The notes beneath the pieces were generated by a model. It searched no databases, was not told the origin of the DNA, and worked only from the letters and a program-made list of their open reading frames with translations. From Gammaproteobacteria bacterium (lineage in GTDB: Bacteria; Pseudomonadota; Gammaproteobacteria; Arenicellales; Arenicellaceae), in assembly GCA_022447525.1 (NCBI GenBank), contig JAKVBA010000034.1:12455-49661 (forward strand): a stretch of DNA of 37,207 bases, read 5' to 3'. Below are positions 1-9,392 of the stretch, piece by piece. The first letter of the stretch is position 1. Each line of letters begins with the position of its first letter. The position numbers and the translations under genes were made by a program.

Positions 1-1
1 C

Positions 2-2206
2 GGCTTAGGTGGTATGTTCTACGATTTAGAACGTGTTGAAATTAATAAGGGGCCTCAGGGAACTTTATACGGACGAAATGCATTAGCAGGTACTCTCAAC
101 ATTATTACCAAGAAGCCAACCTTTGGTGATACAGATGGTTATGCTCAATTTGAGTTGGCTAGCAGATCTGGTAAGGGTGCTGAGGCGGGTTTTAATATTG
201 GTCTTTCAGACACCAGTGCAATTCGTGTCGCGGGTTATTATAACGATAAAGATTATGCCTTCAATAACGCAGGAACGGCGGGTTTGGATCCAGCGGGTCT
301 CCAGGAAGATTATGGCCTTCGTTTGACTTACCTAAACGAGTTAAGCGAGCAGTCCTCTTTACAGATTGTTGCTGATTTTGGCCATGAGTCGGGTACAGGC
401 TATCCAGGTACTAACATCAACTCAGCTGTCCGAAATACTCAGTTGAGAGCGGAAGATCTTAACCTGCGTGATGTTCGATATCGTGGTCTGCAAGGCGAGA
501 TGGAGAATGATATCGCCGGAATACAGGCTGTGTTTGAAAGATCATTTGATAATTTCGACTTAGAGTTAAGTGGTTCGTATCGAACAGTGGATTTTTATCA
601 ACGTAATGCGGCATCGGACGGCATTGACTTTGATGGCGTCGGGGCTCTCGATGAGGATAACTTCAGCGGTCAGTTCTGGCAGTCACGCTCAGACGCTTTT
701 ATTGCTGAATTACGCTTGAGCTCAAACAATGATGGCCCGTTGCAGTGGACCACAGGCTTGTTCTCTTTTACTGAAGATCAAGAAGTGGGCTTCTTTGCAT
801 TAGCTGATAAAGGATATTGCTGCTATTCTGGAACTGAGTTCACTATGCCAGATGTGGACGGCGATGCGACCTCGATTTATGGTGACATTACGTTTGACTT
901 CACTGATCAGTTTCGTGGTATTGCTGGTTTGAGATACTCAGACGAGTCTAAATCGCGAGTCGGTATCGGTGGTAACTGGGCTCTAGTTCTTGGTGGCGCT
1001 GACTTCGCTTGCTGTGTTGCAACCCGTTTGGGCACTGAGGGTTTCGTGCCCGCATTGCTTGACCGACCTAACTTCGATGTTGCTGGAATCGATACTCCGC
1101 AAGAGCAAGCTCAGTTCCTAATCGAAGGTATCATCAGCCCGGGTGCACGTGACACTTTGATTCCACAGATTCAAAACGTTGCTAATGGTGGTGCAAATGG
1201 CGAGTGCTTTGTTCGACCCGATATTGATAATGGCTTCGTGACTTGCCCCGACAGTGGTTTCTTTACATACACAAATCTAACCATACCTGCTGAACAGCGC
1301 GGTGAATCGGATGCCGATTATTGGGATTTCCGTTTAGGCTTCGAATATGACCTAAGCGAAGATCATATGATCTACGGTAAGTTATCAACTGCACACAAAG
1401 CGGGTGGTTTTAACGATAGTTTTCAGGGTTTAGTTCCTGAAATTTTCGAACCTGAAGAAGTGACTGTTGTTGAATTTGGCTCAAGACTTACTTACGAAGC
1501 TTTTGGTAATCCTGCTGTATTCAATGCAACGGCTTTTTATTACGAGTACGACAATCAAGTATTTCAAGATTTGACCTGTATTAACTTTGACCAGCGCGAA
1601 CAAGATTGTAATGGTTTTGCTCTGGTGAACCGAAATGTAGGTGCTTCTGAATTGTTCGGTGTTGAGATTGAAAGTCGTTGGAACTTTGAAAACAGCCTAG
1701 CGCTGGATCTTTATGCAACATTTTTAGACAGTGAAATTACTGATGGGACTGTGGCTGATGTGCGTGAGCAAGATTTCGATAATGGCGGTGTTACACCGCT
1801 TATCGACTTGACCGGTAACAAGCTTCCTTTGCAGTCTGATTTTGAAATTACTGCAAAGCTATCTCAGCGGATCGAGCTCAAGAGGGGATCTTTCGATTGG
1901 CAAGTCTTGGCTAAGTATCGAGATGATTACTTCTTGAGTCAATTTAACGAGAGAGAAATCACATTACTTAACGGTGATACCAGAAGTGCTCTTGAAGTTG
2001 GCCATCCTGAATTACAGGAAGGTTTCCTCACGGTTAATGTAGGTCTTGGTTATACGACAGTAGATGGCCAGTATCGAATTGAGCTGTACGGTCAAAACAT
2101 AACCGATGAAGTCGCTTCCCAAAAAGCCATTGTTGGTAACGAAACCAATATCCGTTTCTTGAACGATGCGAGAACCTATGGTTTGCGTGCTATAGCTAAC
2201 TTCTAA
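2..2206 (+). CDS. TonB-dependent outer-membrane receptor, 5'-truncated
   Basis: The reading frame is open from base 2, so the gene begins upstream; the ATG at 14 is internal. The visible part starts in the plug domain (VEINKGPQGTLYGRNALAG, the usual end of the plug) and continues through about 690 residues of beta-barrel to a C-terminal Phe, as expected for BamA-assembled barrels. The signal peptide, TonB box and most of the plug are missing from the window. Receptors of this class take up siderophores, vitamins or glycans with TonB/ExbBD energy. The neighbours (GH3, sugar symporter, GH36, dgoD) make an oligosaccharide the likeliest substrate, which is inference. The barrel carries eight Cys in loop-like segments (GYCCYS, FACCVA, GECF, VTCPD, LTCIN, DCNG), unusual for a barrel and possibly disulfide-bonded loops. 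Confidence 0.93.
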   Translation, partial: GLGGMFYDLERVEINKGPQGTLYGRNALAGTLNIITKKPTFGDTDGYAQFELASRSGKGAEAGFNIGLSDTSAIRVAGYYNDKDYAFNNAGTAGLDPAGLQEDYGLRLTYLNELSEQSSLQIVADFGHESGTGYPGTNINSAVRNTQLRAEDLNLRDVRYRGLQGEMENDIAGIQAVFERSFDNFDLELSGSYRTVDFYQRNAASDGIDFDGVGALDEDNFSGQFWQSRSDAFIAELRLSSNNDGPLQWTTGLFSFTEDQEVGFFALADKGYCCYSGTEFTMPDVDGDATSIYGDITFDFTDQFRGIAGLRYSDESKSRVGIGGNWALVLGGADFACCVATRLGTEGFVPALLDRPNFDVAGIDTPQEQAQFLIEGIISPGARDTLIPQIQNVANGGANGECFVRPDIDNGFVTCPDSGFFTYTNLTIPAEQRGESDADYWDFRLGFEYDLSEDHMIYGKLSTAHKAGGFNDSFQGLVPEIFEPEEVTVVEFGSRLTYEAFGNPAVFNATAFYYEYDNQVFQDLTCINFDQREQDCNGFALVNRNVGASELFGVEIESRWNFENSLALDLYATFLDSEITDGTVADVREQDFDNGGVTPLIDLTGNKLPLQSDFEITAKLSQRIELKRGSFDWQVLAKYRDDYFLSQFNEREITLLNGDTRSALEVGHPELQEGFLTVNVGLGYTTVDGQYRIELYGQNITDEVASQKAIVGNETNIRFLNDARTYGLRAIANF

Positions 2207-2225
2207 CCCACAAAACCACACAGCC

Positions 2226-2277
2226 TGCGCTGCACCAACGAATATTCGCTTACCCTTGAAATCGTTGATGTGGCGCA
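2226..2277 (+). other. Intercistronic stem-loop between the receptor and GH3 genes
   Basis: Arms 2226-2240 and 2263-2277 are complementary over 15 positions (12 Watson-Crick pairs, two G-U pairs in RNA, one A-C mismatch), with one further C-G pair at 2225/2278. The loop is 22 nt and AT-rich. No T-run follows, so it is not a standard Rho-independent terminator. It could protect the 3' end of the receptor mRNA, be an RNase processing site, or set differential expression of receptor and GH3. Confidence 0.45.
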
Positions 2278-2350
2278 GACTTGTTTCCAATACTTATCTT
2301 TATGTACAAAGGCCGTGGGGCCTGTGTTCTTCGGATCAGAGTCTATTTTT

Positions 2351-4951
2351 ATGATAAATCGAAAACTCAATCTTATTTCTGCCGTTGTTCTTATGTGCTC
2401 GTTATTTGCCTGTGCTACTGAGCAAACGATTAGTAACAGTAAGAAATCAACCGATACTGGTTTAGCAAAACCCGAAACCCCTGATCACAACATAAAACTC
2501 TGGCCGCAACGTGAGCCAAGCCCGCCGCTGGTTCCTGAAGTTGAAAAAAGGGTGAGTAAGATTCTGGCATCAATGTCCATCGAGGAGAAGGTTGGTCAAA
2601 TTATTCAGCCGGAATTGAAGTATGTCACACCTGATGATGTCCGTAAGTATCATCTGGGGTCTATATTAAACGGTGGGGGCACCACACCAAATAACGACAA
2701 GCGAGCCAAGTTGACTGACTGGGTCGATTTGGCCGAGGCTTTTTATCAAGCTTCCATGGATGAATCTGACGGCTTTCAGCCTATTCCTTTAATCTGGGGC
2801 TCTGATGCAGTGCATGGTCACAACAACTTGTTTGGAGCCACGATTTTCCCACACAACATTGGTCTAGGCGCGGCTAACGATCCAGAGCTAATGTACAAAA
2901 TCGGCTCAGCAACAGCGACCGAAATGGCGGCTTCAGGGTTAGATTGGACGTTTGGACCGACGGTTGCGGTGGTTCGCGATCTACGTTGGGGTCGTACGTA
3001 TGAATCTTATTCCGAAGATCCTGAGATAGTTTCCAAGTTTGCATCAAAAATGGTTGAGGGAATCCAAGGCGACGTGCGAGCTACTGGAATTGATCGCTCC
3101 GAAAAAATAGTGGCCACTGCAAAGCACTATCTTGGTGATGGCGGAACTATTAATGGTGTTGATCGCGGTGATACTCTGTTATCAGAGGCTGAATTAAAGC
3201 GCATACATGCAGCCGGTTATATCACTGCCCTCGACAGTGATGTTATGACAACTATGGCTTCTTTCAACAGTTGGAATGGAGATCGTATGCACGGTCATAA
3301 GTATTTACTAACTGATGTTCTCAAGCGTAGGATGAATTTTCAAGGATTCGTCGTCGGAGATTGGGACGGTCATAGCCATTTACCTGGCTGCAGTTCCGCG
3401 CATTGTCCCGACGCAATCAATGCTGGAATCGATATGTTTATGGCGCCGAGTAAATGGGAGCCGTTATGGCATAATACTCTCAAGGATATCAAGGAGGGCC
3501 GCATTCCATTGGAACGTTTAGATGATGCTGTTACCAGAATCTTGCGAGTCAAAATCCTTGCTGGTTTATTTGAGGCAGGTCCTGTGTCTAAACGAGTATT
3601 AGCCGGTAAACTTGACAAAGTTGGTAATGACGAGCATCGAGCTATTGCTAGAGAAGCGGTTAGGAAGTCTCTAGTGCTACTTAAAAATAATGATCAATTA
3701 TTGCCGCTGAATCCTGCCTCAAAGATATTGGTTACTGGCGATGGAGCTCATAATATAGGCAAGCAAAGCGGCGGCTGGACCATCAGTTGGCAGGGCACCG
3801 GAACCAATAATGACGACTTTCCTAACGCGAGTAGTATCCTAGATGGGATTAAAGAGGTGGTTGCCAAGAATGGCGGTAGTGTCCATTACCAACCCAATTT
3901 TCACATCACTTCTTCTATCTCTAATCCAGCGGAAAAGCCTGATGTGGCTGTTGTTGTTTATGGCGAGGATCCATACGCAGAATGGCACGGCGACATCATG
4001 AACATAGAGTATCAATACGGTACAAAAACTGATTTAGCAACGCTAAAAGCACTCAAAGAAGCTGGAATTCCGGTGGTAAGTATTTTGCTCAGCGGCAGGC
4101 CCTTGTGGATGAATAAGGAAATCAATGCTTCCGATTCGTTCGTGGCGGCTTGGCTACCAGGGACTGAGGGAGCAGGAATTGCCGACGTTATTTTTGCCAA
4201 CAAAGATGGGCAACCGAATTACGATTTCCATGGTCGACTTTCTTTTAGCTGGCCTATGCATTCGCACCAAGCCAGCGTTAATATTGGTGATAGGGACTAC
4301 GCGCCATTATTTGCTTTTGGCTATGGATTGGATTACTCCGACACAGTTAATCTAGCATCAACTCTAAATGAACAGACTAGCTTTCCAGACAGTGAAAACT
4401 TAGATGATCAGTGGGTTTTCGTTTCAAGAGTAAATTCTCCATGGACTCTTGTTTTACAAGATGATGAAGCCGAGGTAATTACGGTCGATGGTAATCGAAA
4501 AGCATCGGCAAAGGATAATAATCTAACTGTCATGTCAGTTGATCGAGTTTCTCAAGAAGACGCAAGAAGGGTTAAATGGCTGGGTTTAAGGCCTGCCACC
4601 CTGAGCTTTTCAACACGATTCCCTCAAGACTTTGATCGGTATCAAGAGGCCGACGCGGCTTTAATTTTTGACATTAAATTACATCAGAAACTTGATGATC
4701 AAGTTTTATTCAATATGAGTTGTGGTGAAAACTGCTCAGGCAGTTTGTTATTGTCAGGGGCTTTGGACACTACAAAACTTGATGAATGGCAATCGGTGAA
4801 TATTCCCTTGTCCTGTTTTGTTGATAGGGGTCTTGATCTTGCAAAAGTAGACAGTGTTTTTGCATTGCATAGCAAAACAAAGGCCGATATGACTCTATCT
4901 AACATTAAAGTAGTTCCTGGGGTTGCCTCCCGGGACTGCGCTGACCTGTAG
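2351..4951 (+). CDS. Glycoside hydrolase family 3 lipoprotein (beta-glucosidase / exo-beta-glucanase type)
   Basis: This 866-residue protein starts at ATG 2351, chosen over the in-frame upstream codon at 2270 because it gives a clean lipoprotein signal peptide: basic N-terminus, hydrophobic core and lipobox LFAC with Cys21. The GH3 N-terminal (beta/alpha) barrel begins near KILASMSIEEKVGQI. It contains AKHYLGDGGT and the nucleophile motif GFVVGDWDG with Asp337. The GH3 C-terminal domain follows (KSLVLLKNN, then the YGEDPYAEWHGD region), and the last about 160 residues look like the ExoP C-terminal beta-sandwich of marine exo-1,3/1,4-beta-glucanases. Family enzymes release beta-linked glucose from chain ends; other beta-glycosides are possible. 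It probably sits in the periplasm or on the outer membrane. It is 17 bp upstream of the symporter gene, so an operon is likely. Confidence 0.93.
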   Translation: MINRKLNLISAVVLMCSLFACATEQTISNSKKSTDTGLAKPETPDHNIKLWPQREPSPPLVPEVEKRVSKILASMSIEEKVGQIIQPELKYVTPDDVRKYHLGSILNGGGTTPNNDKRAKLTDWVDLAEAFYQASMDESDGFQPIPLIWGSDAVHGHNNLFGATIFPHNIGLGAANDPELMYKIGSATATEMAASGLDWTFGPTVAVVRDLRWGRTYESYSEDPEIVSKFASKMVEGIQGDVRATGIDRSEKIVATAKHYLGDGGTINGVDRGDTLLSEAELKRIHAAGYITALDSDVMTTMASFNSWNGDRMHGHKYLLTDVLKRRMNFQGFVVGDWDGHSHLPGCSSAHCPDAINAGIDMFMAPSKWEPLWHNTLKDIKEGRIPLERLDDAVTRILRVKILAGLFEAGPVSKRVLAGKLDKVGNDEHRAIAREAVRKSLVLLKNNDQLLPLNPASKILVTGDGAHNIGKQSGGWTISWQGTGTNNDDFPNASSILDGIKEVVAKNGGSVHYQPNFHITSSISNPAEKPDVAVVVYGEDPYAEWHGDIMNIEYQYGTKTDLATLKALKEAGIPVVSILLSGRPLWMNKEINASDSFVAAWLPGTEGAGIADVIFANKDGQPNYDFHGRLSFSWPMHSHQASVNIGDRDYAPLFAFGYGLDYSDTVNLASTLNEQTSFPDSENLDDQWVFVSRVNSPWTLVLQDDEAEVITVDGNRKASAKDNNLTVMSVDRVSQEDARRVKWLGLRPATLSFSTRFPQDFDRYQEADAALIFDIKLHQKLDDQVLFNMSCGENCSGSLLLSGALDTTKLDEWQSVNIPLSCFVDRGLDLAKVDSVFALHSKTKADMTLSNIKVVPGVASRDCADL

Positions 4952-4968
4952 ACTGGGGGAGCAAAATT

Positions 4969-6531
4969 ATGCAACTTTCTAATACTGACATCGTCGTTTT
5001 TGCCATATATGTCCTCACTTTAATTGCGGTAGCCTGGTGGGTTTCCCGAGACAAGGGTGGCGTGCAAAAAGACACTCAAGAATACTTTCTTGCTGGTCGA
5101 AACCTGCCTTGGTGGGCTGTTGGCGCGTCATTAATAGCGGCAAACATTTCAGCTGAGCAAATCATCGGTATGTCCGGGTCTGGATATGCAATAGGTTTGG
5201 CGATTGCCTCGTATGAATGGATGGCAGCAATCACGTTGCTGATTGTTGGCAAATATTTCTTACCTGTGTTCATCAAGCGCGAAATCTACACTATGCCCCA
5301 GTTTTTAGAGCAACGTTTCGATGGGCGTTTGCGGACAATAATGGCGATATTTTGGCTGGGGGTTTATGTTTTCGTGAATCTCACTTCGGTACTGTGGCTG
5401 GGTGCACTGGCCATCAATACTGTTACAGGAATAGATATGGTAAATGGCATGATTTTACTGGGATTGTTTTCCGTGGTCTATTCGCTTTACGGTGGCCTTA
5501 AAGCCGTTGCTTTAACTGACATTATGCAAGTCGTTGTTTTAGTATTTGGTGGTCTTATATTGACTGGTATCACCCTTAATATTATTGCTGAGGATAGCGG
5601 GATCATCGCCGGATTTCAGTTATTACAAGAGCGTGCTCCTGAAAAATTCGATATGATTCTCGCTAAAGGCCATCCGCATTACATTAGTTTGCCTGGCCTA
5701 TCTGTTTTGATTGGCGGGATGTGGATTATGAATCTCAGTTACTGGGGTTTTAATCAATACATTATTCAGCGAACGCTTGCAGCCAAGAGTTTGAAAGAGG
5801 GTCAAGCAGGTATAGCTTTTGCCGCTTACTTAAAATTATTGATGCCCCTGATCGTGGTTGTTCCTGGAATTGTAGCGGTGATTTTAGCGCCCGATCTGGC
5901 TCGACCAGATCAAGCATATCCAACCATGATGCAATTAATGCCAGTTGGAATTAAAGGTCTAGTATTTGCTGCTTTGGTGGCGGCAATCGTCTCATCACTG
6001 AGTTCGATGACAAATAGTGTAGCCACTATATTCACCATGGACGTTTACCGTTCGATCAATTCGGGTTTATCACAAAGCCAAGAGGTGAAAGTAGGTCGAA
6101 TAGTGAGCTTGGTATCTCTTATTATTGCCATGATTTGCGCCAAGCCTTTACTTGGGAATTTTGAGCAGGCTTTTCAGTACATTCAAGAATTTACGGGTTT
6201 CTTCACGCCGGGTATCGTAGCAATTTTCTTTTTAGGCATCTTTTGGAAGTCTGCGACCCCCTTGGCAGCCTTGGTGGCAGCAATCGGCTCGGCTGTTTTC
6301 TCCCTAGGTTTTAAATTGTTGTGGCCGGAGCTGCCATTCATCGATCGAGTAGGGCTTGTTTTTGTCTTGTGTATTTTAATTCCTGTATTGGTCGTTTCCT
6401 TGCAAAAGAGTCAGCCGCAAGCAAATGCGGTCGATCTTAATGATGTAGATTTCTCAACGTCGACTAACTTCAATATTGCGTCTGTAGGCGTGGTTTTGGT
6501 TCTCTGCGCTCTCTATGCCGTTTGGTGGTAG
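4969..6531 (+). CDS. Na+/sugar symporter, SSS family, vSGLT-like (galactose/glucose)
   Basis: A 520-residue polytopic membrane protein of the sodium/solute symporter family. It closely resembles Vibrio vSGLT as I remember it: ANISAEQIIGMSGSGYAIGL, IASYEWMAAITL, YWGFNQYIIQRTLAAKS and FQYIQEFTGFFTPGI. Residues matching the vSGLT galactose contacts are all present: Gln64, Glu83, Asn262, Lys289 and the Gln in FQYIQEF (403-408). The predicted job is Na+-driven import of galactose or glucose across the inner membrane. A strong Shine-Dalgarno (GGGGGAG) precedes the ATG, 17 bp after the GH3 stop, indicating co-transcription. A strong terminator follows at 6579, so this is the last gene of its operon. 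The galactose preference is inferred from the residues and from the GH36 and dgoD neighbours. Confidence 0.93.
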   Translation: MQLSNTDIVVFAIYVLTLIAVAWWVSRDKGGVQKDTQEYFLAGRNLPWWAVGASLIAANISAEQIIGMSGSGYAIGLAIASYEWMAAITLLIVGKYFLPVFIKREIYTMPQFLEQRFDGRLRTIMAIFWLGVYVFVNLTSVLWLGALAINTVTGIDMVNGMILLGLFSVVYSLYGGLKAVALTDIMQVVVLVFGGLILTGITLNIIAEDSGIIAGFQLLQERAPEKFDMILAKGHPHYISLPGLSVLIGGMWIMNLSYWGFNQYIIQRTLAAKSLKEGQAGIAFAAYLKLLMPLIVVVPGIVAVILAPDLARPDQAYPTMMQLMPVGIKGLVFAALVAAIVSSLSSMTNSVATIFTMDVYRSINSGLSQSQEVKVGRIVSLVSLIIAMICAKPLLGNFEQAFQYIQEFTGFFTPGIVAIFFLGIFWKSATPLAALVAAIGSAVFSLGFKLLWPELPFIDRVGLVFVLCILIPVLVVSLQKSQPQANAVDLNDVDFSTSTNFNIASVGVVLVLCALYAVWW

Positions 6532-6578
6532 CGGTTTGGATATGACTGCGCTACAAAAATAATCTCAATGCAAAGGGT

Positions 6579-6621
6579 CCGAAAATACAGCTCTTATTGA
6601 GCTAGTATTTTCGGGCGTTTT
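6579..6621 (+). terminator. Rho-independent terminator after the sugar symporter
   Basis: A perfect 10-bp outer stem (6579-6588 with 6605-6614) continues into a 5-bp inner stem (6589-6593 with 6599-6603), broken only by one bulged A at 6604. The loop is TTATT and a T-rich tail follows after GCG. This ends the receptor/GH3/symporter unit and implies a separate promoter for GH36. Confidence 0.85.
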
Positions 6622-6878
6622 ATTGAGCTTAATGGAAACTGATAGGGCCTGAATTGATTTATTGCTGCATGAAGCGACCTCAAAAAAAGAAAATTGTCAG
6701 CAAGCAATTAGTTTAAATTAATTCAACATCATTAAAAATCACTTGCTCGAATCAAATCTTTACTACACACTGATTTTGTAACATAAATATTATAAATTTC
6801 GGTCGGGTCGGTTTGCTGAATTTTTAATGGTTCAGTTGAAATCGCCTATTCTTGTTTTTTGTGAGTGAGGATAGCCAA
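6622..6878 (+). other. AT-rich intergenic region upstream of GH36
   Basis: This is the rest of a 347-bp gene-free stretch. It is very AT-rich, especially 6690-6800 (for example the TATTATAAAT run near 6788-6797), and should hold the GH36 promoter. I see no -35/-10 pair good enough to call and no convincing operator palindrome. A Shine-Dalgarno-like GAGTGAGG (6863-6870) lies 8 nt before the ATG at 6879. Confidence 0.5.
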
Positions 6879-9113
6879 ATGAGTGTTGAGAGTCAGTCCA
6901 TGATCAACGTCAGCGAGGATCTTAAATTCAACCTGTCAAATAGCCGAATATCTTATATTTTTCAGGTGTCGGCGGAAGGCGTCCTAGAGCATCTGTTTTT
7001 CGGTCAAAGAATCTCAGCGAGCCATGGCCTTTCAGCGGGCCCGCGAAGAGAGTTTCGCGGGTGTACACTCGAGTTTCAAAGTATCGAAAACTACAATCTT
7101 GACGACACTCCCCAAGAGTACCCTTGGTATGGGACGTCAGACTCACGTCAGCCAGCGGTGCATATACGAAATGGAGAAGGTAATTCTACCAGTACGTTCT
7201 TATTTAAAAGTCATCGAGTTGTACAGAATAAACCTGAGCTTAATAGCTTGCCTTCCGCTCGAGGTCTAGATAGTGAGACATTGCAAATTCAACTTTTAGA
7301 TTCGGTAACGGACATTTTACTGACATTGAATTACACGGTTTACGAACATCATGATGTGATCGCTAGATCAACACATTTTAGTAATAATAGCGATCATGCG
7401 GTAACGATACTGAATGCCCATAGTTCATGCTTAGATTTACCTCAGGGTGATTACGAGTTGTTGCACTTTAATGGATCTTGGGCGCGCGAATTTGAGTCCG
7501 AGCGTATGGTCGTGCCAAAAGGTCGATTTACGATTGAGTCAACTAGAGGTGCGAGTAGCAATGCGCACAATCCATTTTTGGTACTGATGAGTAAGGGGGC
7601 AGGTGAGCAAAACGGTGATGTCTATGCGACAACCCTGATGTACAGCGGGAATTTTTCGCTATCTACTGAGAAAAATGAGTTTGAAAGTGTACGCATTTTA
7701 GCTGGGATCAATCCATTTAACTTTCAGTGGGTGCTTGAGCCAGGGGCAAGTTTTAGTACACCTGAGAGCTTGCAAGTTTTTAGTAATCAAGGACTAGATG
7801 GCATGAGTCAAGTTTGGCATCGTTTTGTCAAAGAACAAGTGAGTCCCTTACAATTTAACGACGTAGCACGACCAACTTATTTGAATTCTTGGGAAGCTGC
7901 TTATTTTGACGTCAGTCATGGCAAGATTTTAGAGCTGGCAGATAAGGCTAAGCAATTTGGCGTTGAAATGCTGGTGTTAGATGACGGTTGGTTTGTCGGA
8001 CGTAGCGACGATACCACCTCTTTAGGAGATTGGTTTTCAGACGCTGAAAAATTTCCTGAAGGTGTCGAGGAAACCGCTAAACAAGTCAAAGCAAAAGGGC
8101 TTAAGTTTGGTCTTTGGTTTGAGCCAGAAATGGTAAACCGGAAGAGTAAACTGTTTGTAAAACATCCAGAGTGGCTCATCCAGGTTCCCGATCGAAGATT
8201 TTCCACGGGGCGTTATCAGAATATCTTAGACCTAACTCGACAAGAGGTTATTGACTACCTCTTCGATCGACTAGATAGTTTCCTCAAAAGCGGCATGATC
8301 GATTATGTGAAATGGGATATGAATCGGGTAATGACTGAAGTTGGCTCCTTGGCATTACCAAGCAATCGTCAGCTTGAAGTACCTCATCGGTATATGCTTG
8401 GCTTGTATCAGTTGCTAGATCGTGTGACAACAAAGTATCCAAATGTTCTATTCGAAAACTGTGCCTCCGGCGGTAATCGATTTGATTTAGGAATGTTGCG
8501 TTATATGTCGCAGGGTTGGGTAAGCGATATGTGCGATCCCGTCGGAAGACTTGCAATCATAAATGGGGCTAGCCATCTATTTCCGCTCAGCACTTTGGCC
8601 AGCTATATTGGACCCGTGCCAAATCACCAAAACGGTCGATTTACCTCAGTCAAAATGAGGCAGGATGTTGGCTTTTTTGCGTCTGCGAGAGGGCTCTCTC
8701 TTAATGAAGAAGACTTAGAAACCTCAAGAGAAGAAATTGAGGCGGCGATAGAGCTATATAAAAAAACTGCTCAAGACATGGTTGGTGGGAGTTTCCATCG
8801 CCTCAAATATACCAATAATGAGGTCTGTTGGCAGTTAATTTCAAGCGATAAGCGCCGAGTCTACGTGGGTTATTATCACATTTTATCAGCACCAAATTTA
8901 CCTTATCGACGTGCTCGTTTGATTGGTCTTGATGTTAGTGTCGGCTACCATTTAGTCTCCAGCGGCGAAGTGTTTGGAGGGGATGCTTTGATGCATTTGG
9001 GTATCGATCTTCCTTATGTCGATGCTATGCAACATCAGGAAGGCAGAGATTACAATAACCATCTAGATAAAGGTGATTTTGCCTCGAACTTGATGGTGTT
9101 TGAGAGAGTTTGA
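6879..9113 (+). CDS. Alpha-galactosidase, glycoside hydrolase family 36
   Basis: A 744-residue GH36 enzyme that hydrolyses terminal alpha-galactosyl residues (melibiose, raffinose-type sugars, galactomannan side chains). ATG 6879 is preferred to the in-frame TTG at 6852 because a Shine-Dalgarno lies 8 nt before it. The N-terminal beta-sandwich spans about residues 15-320 and the catalytic barrel follows with VEMLVLDDGWF. The nucleophile is Asp480 in DYVKWDMNR and the acid/base is Asp550 in WVSDMCDP. Their 70-residue spacing matches Geobacillus AgaA (Asp478/Asp548). NCASGGNRFDLGML and PNHQNGR are further family motifs. No signal peptide is visible, so it should be cytoplasmic and act on imported oligosaccharide. 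The length is normal for the family. It is flanked by its own terminator and by dgoD, which uses a product of galactose oxidation. Confidence 0.95.
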   Translation: MSVESQSMINVSEDLKFNLSNSRISYIFQVSAEGVLEHLFFGQRISASHGLSAGPRREFRGCTLEFQSIENYNLDDTPQEYPWYGTSDSRQPAVHIRNGEGNSTSTFLFKSHRVVQNKPELNSLPSARGLDSETLQIQLLDSVTDILLTLNYTVYEHHDVIARSTHFSNNSDHAVTILNAHSSCLDLPQGDYELLHFNGSWAREFESERMVVPKGRFTIESTRGASSNAHNPFLVLMSKGAGEQNGDVYATTLMYSGNFSLSTEKNEFESVRILAGINPFNFQWVLEPGASFSTPESLQVFSNQGLDGMSQVWHRFVKEQVSPLQFNDVARPTYLNSWEAAYFDVSHGKILELADKAKQFGVEMLVLDDGWFVGRSDDTTSLGDWFSDAEKFPEGVEETAKQVKAKGLKFGLWFEPEMVNRKSKLFVKHPEWLIQVPDRRFSTGRYQNILDLTRQEVIDYLFDRLDSFLKSGMIDYVKWDMNRVMTEVGSLALPSNRQLEVPHRYMLGLYQLLDRVTTKYPNVLFENCASGGNRFDLGMLRYMSQGWVSDMCDPVGRLAIINGASHLFPLSTLASYIGPVPNHQNGRFTSVKMRQDVGFFASARGLSLNEEDLETSREEIEAAIELYKKTAQDMVGGSFHRLKYTNNEVCWQLISSDKRRVYVGYYHILSAPNLPYRRARLIGLDVSVGYHLVSSGEVFGGDALMHLGIDLPYVDAMQHQEGRDYNNHLDKGDFASNLMVFERV

Positions 9114-9119
9114 ATTAAG

Positions 9120-9163
9120 GCAGCGAGTTAATCGAAGTCCTGCGCTCGCTGCGTTGTATTTTT
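9120..9163 (+). terminator. Probable terminator after GH36
   Basis: Perfect 8-bp arms GCAGCGAG (9120-9127) and CTCGCTGC (9145-9152) enclose a 17-nt loop, followed by GTTGTATTTTTC. The GC-rich stem and T-tract fit an intrinsic terminator; the large loop lowers certainty. Confidence 0.55.
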
Positions 9164-9260
9164 CTTGATAATCGCTTGCTAAGCATACAATTCTCGCGTC
9201 TTTGACTCAGGTTGGCTCGTTTACTAGAGCTTTGACTTAGCTGTCTTCCTTATGTACCAT

Positions 9261-9281
9261 CATATTTATCATATAAATATG
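9261..9281 (+). promoter_or_regulatory. 21-bp inverted repeat upstream of dgoD (candidate operator)
   Basis: CATATTTAT (9261-9269) and ATAAATATG (9273-9281) form a perfect 9-bp inverted repeat around a 3-bp spacer, about 110 bp upstream of the dgoD ATG. Size and symmetry suit a dimeric repressor or activator. AT-rich dyads can arise by chance, and no regulator is identified. Confidence 0.4.
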
Positions 9282-9392
9282 CAAAAATTAGTCAGGCTTT
9301 TGTCTAGTTCGGACTTTACTTTCATAAGTTAAGCGAGATATCGGCCATCAGCGCTATAAAAAAGCGATTTACAAAATTAGGGAAATTTACCA

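Noticed and set aside
2012-2290. Antisense frame of 92 codons across the receptor end
   Set aside because: Low-complexity shadow of the receptor gene with no ribosome site or recognisable motif; the same applies to other short antisense frames inside real genes.
2270-2350. Upstream extension of the GH3 protein to 2270
   Set aside because: It would put 27 residues before a clean lipoprotein signal peptide and overlap the intercistronic stem-loop.
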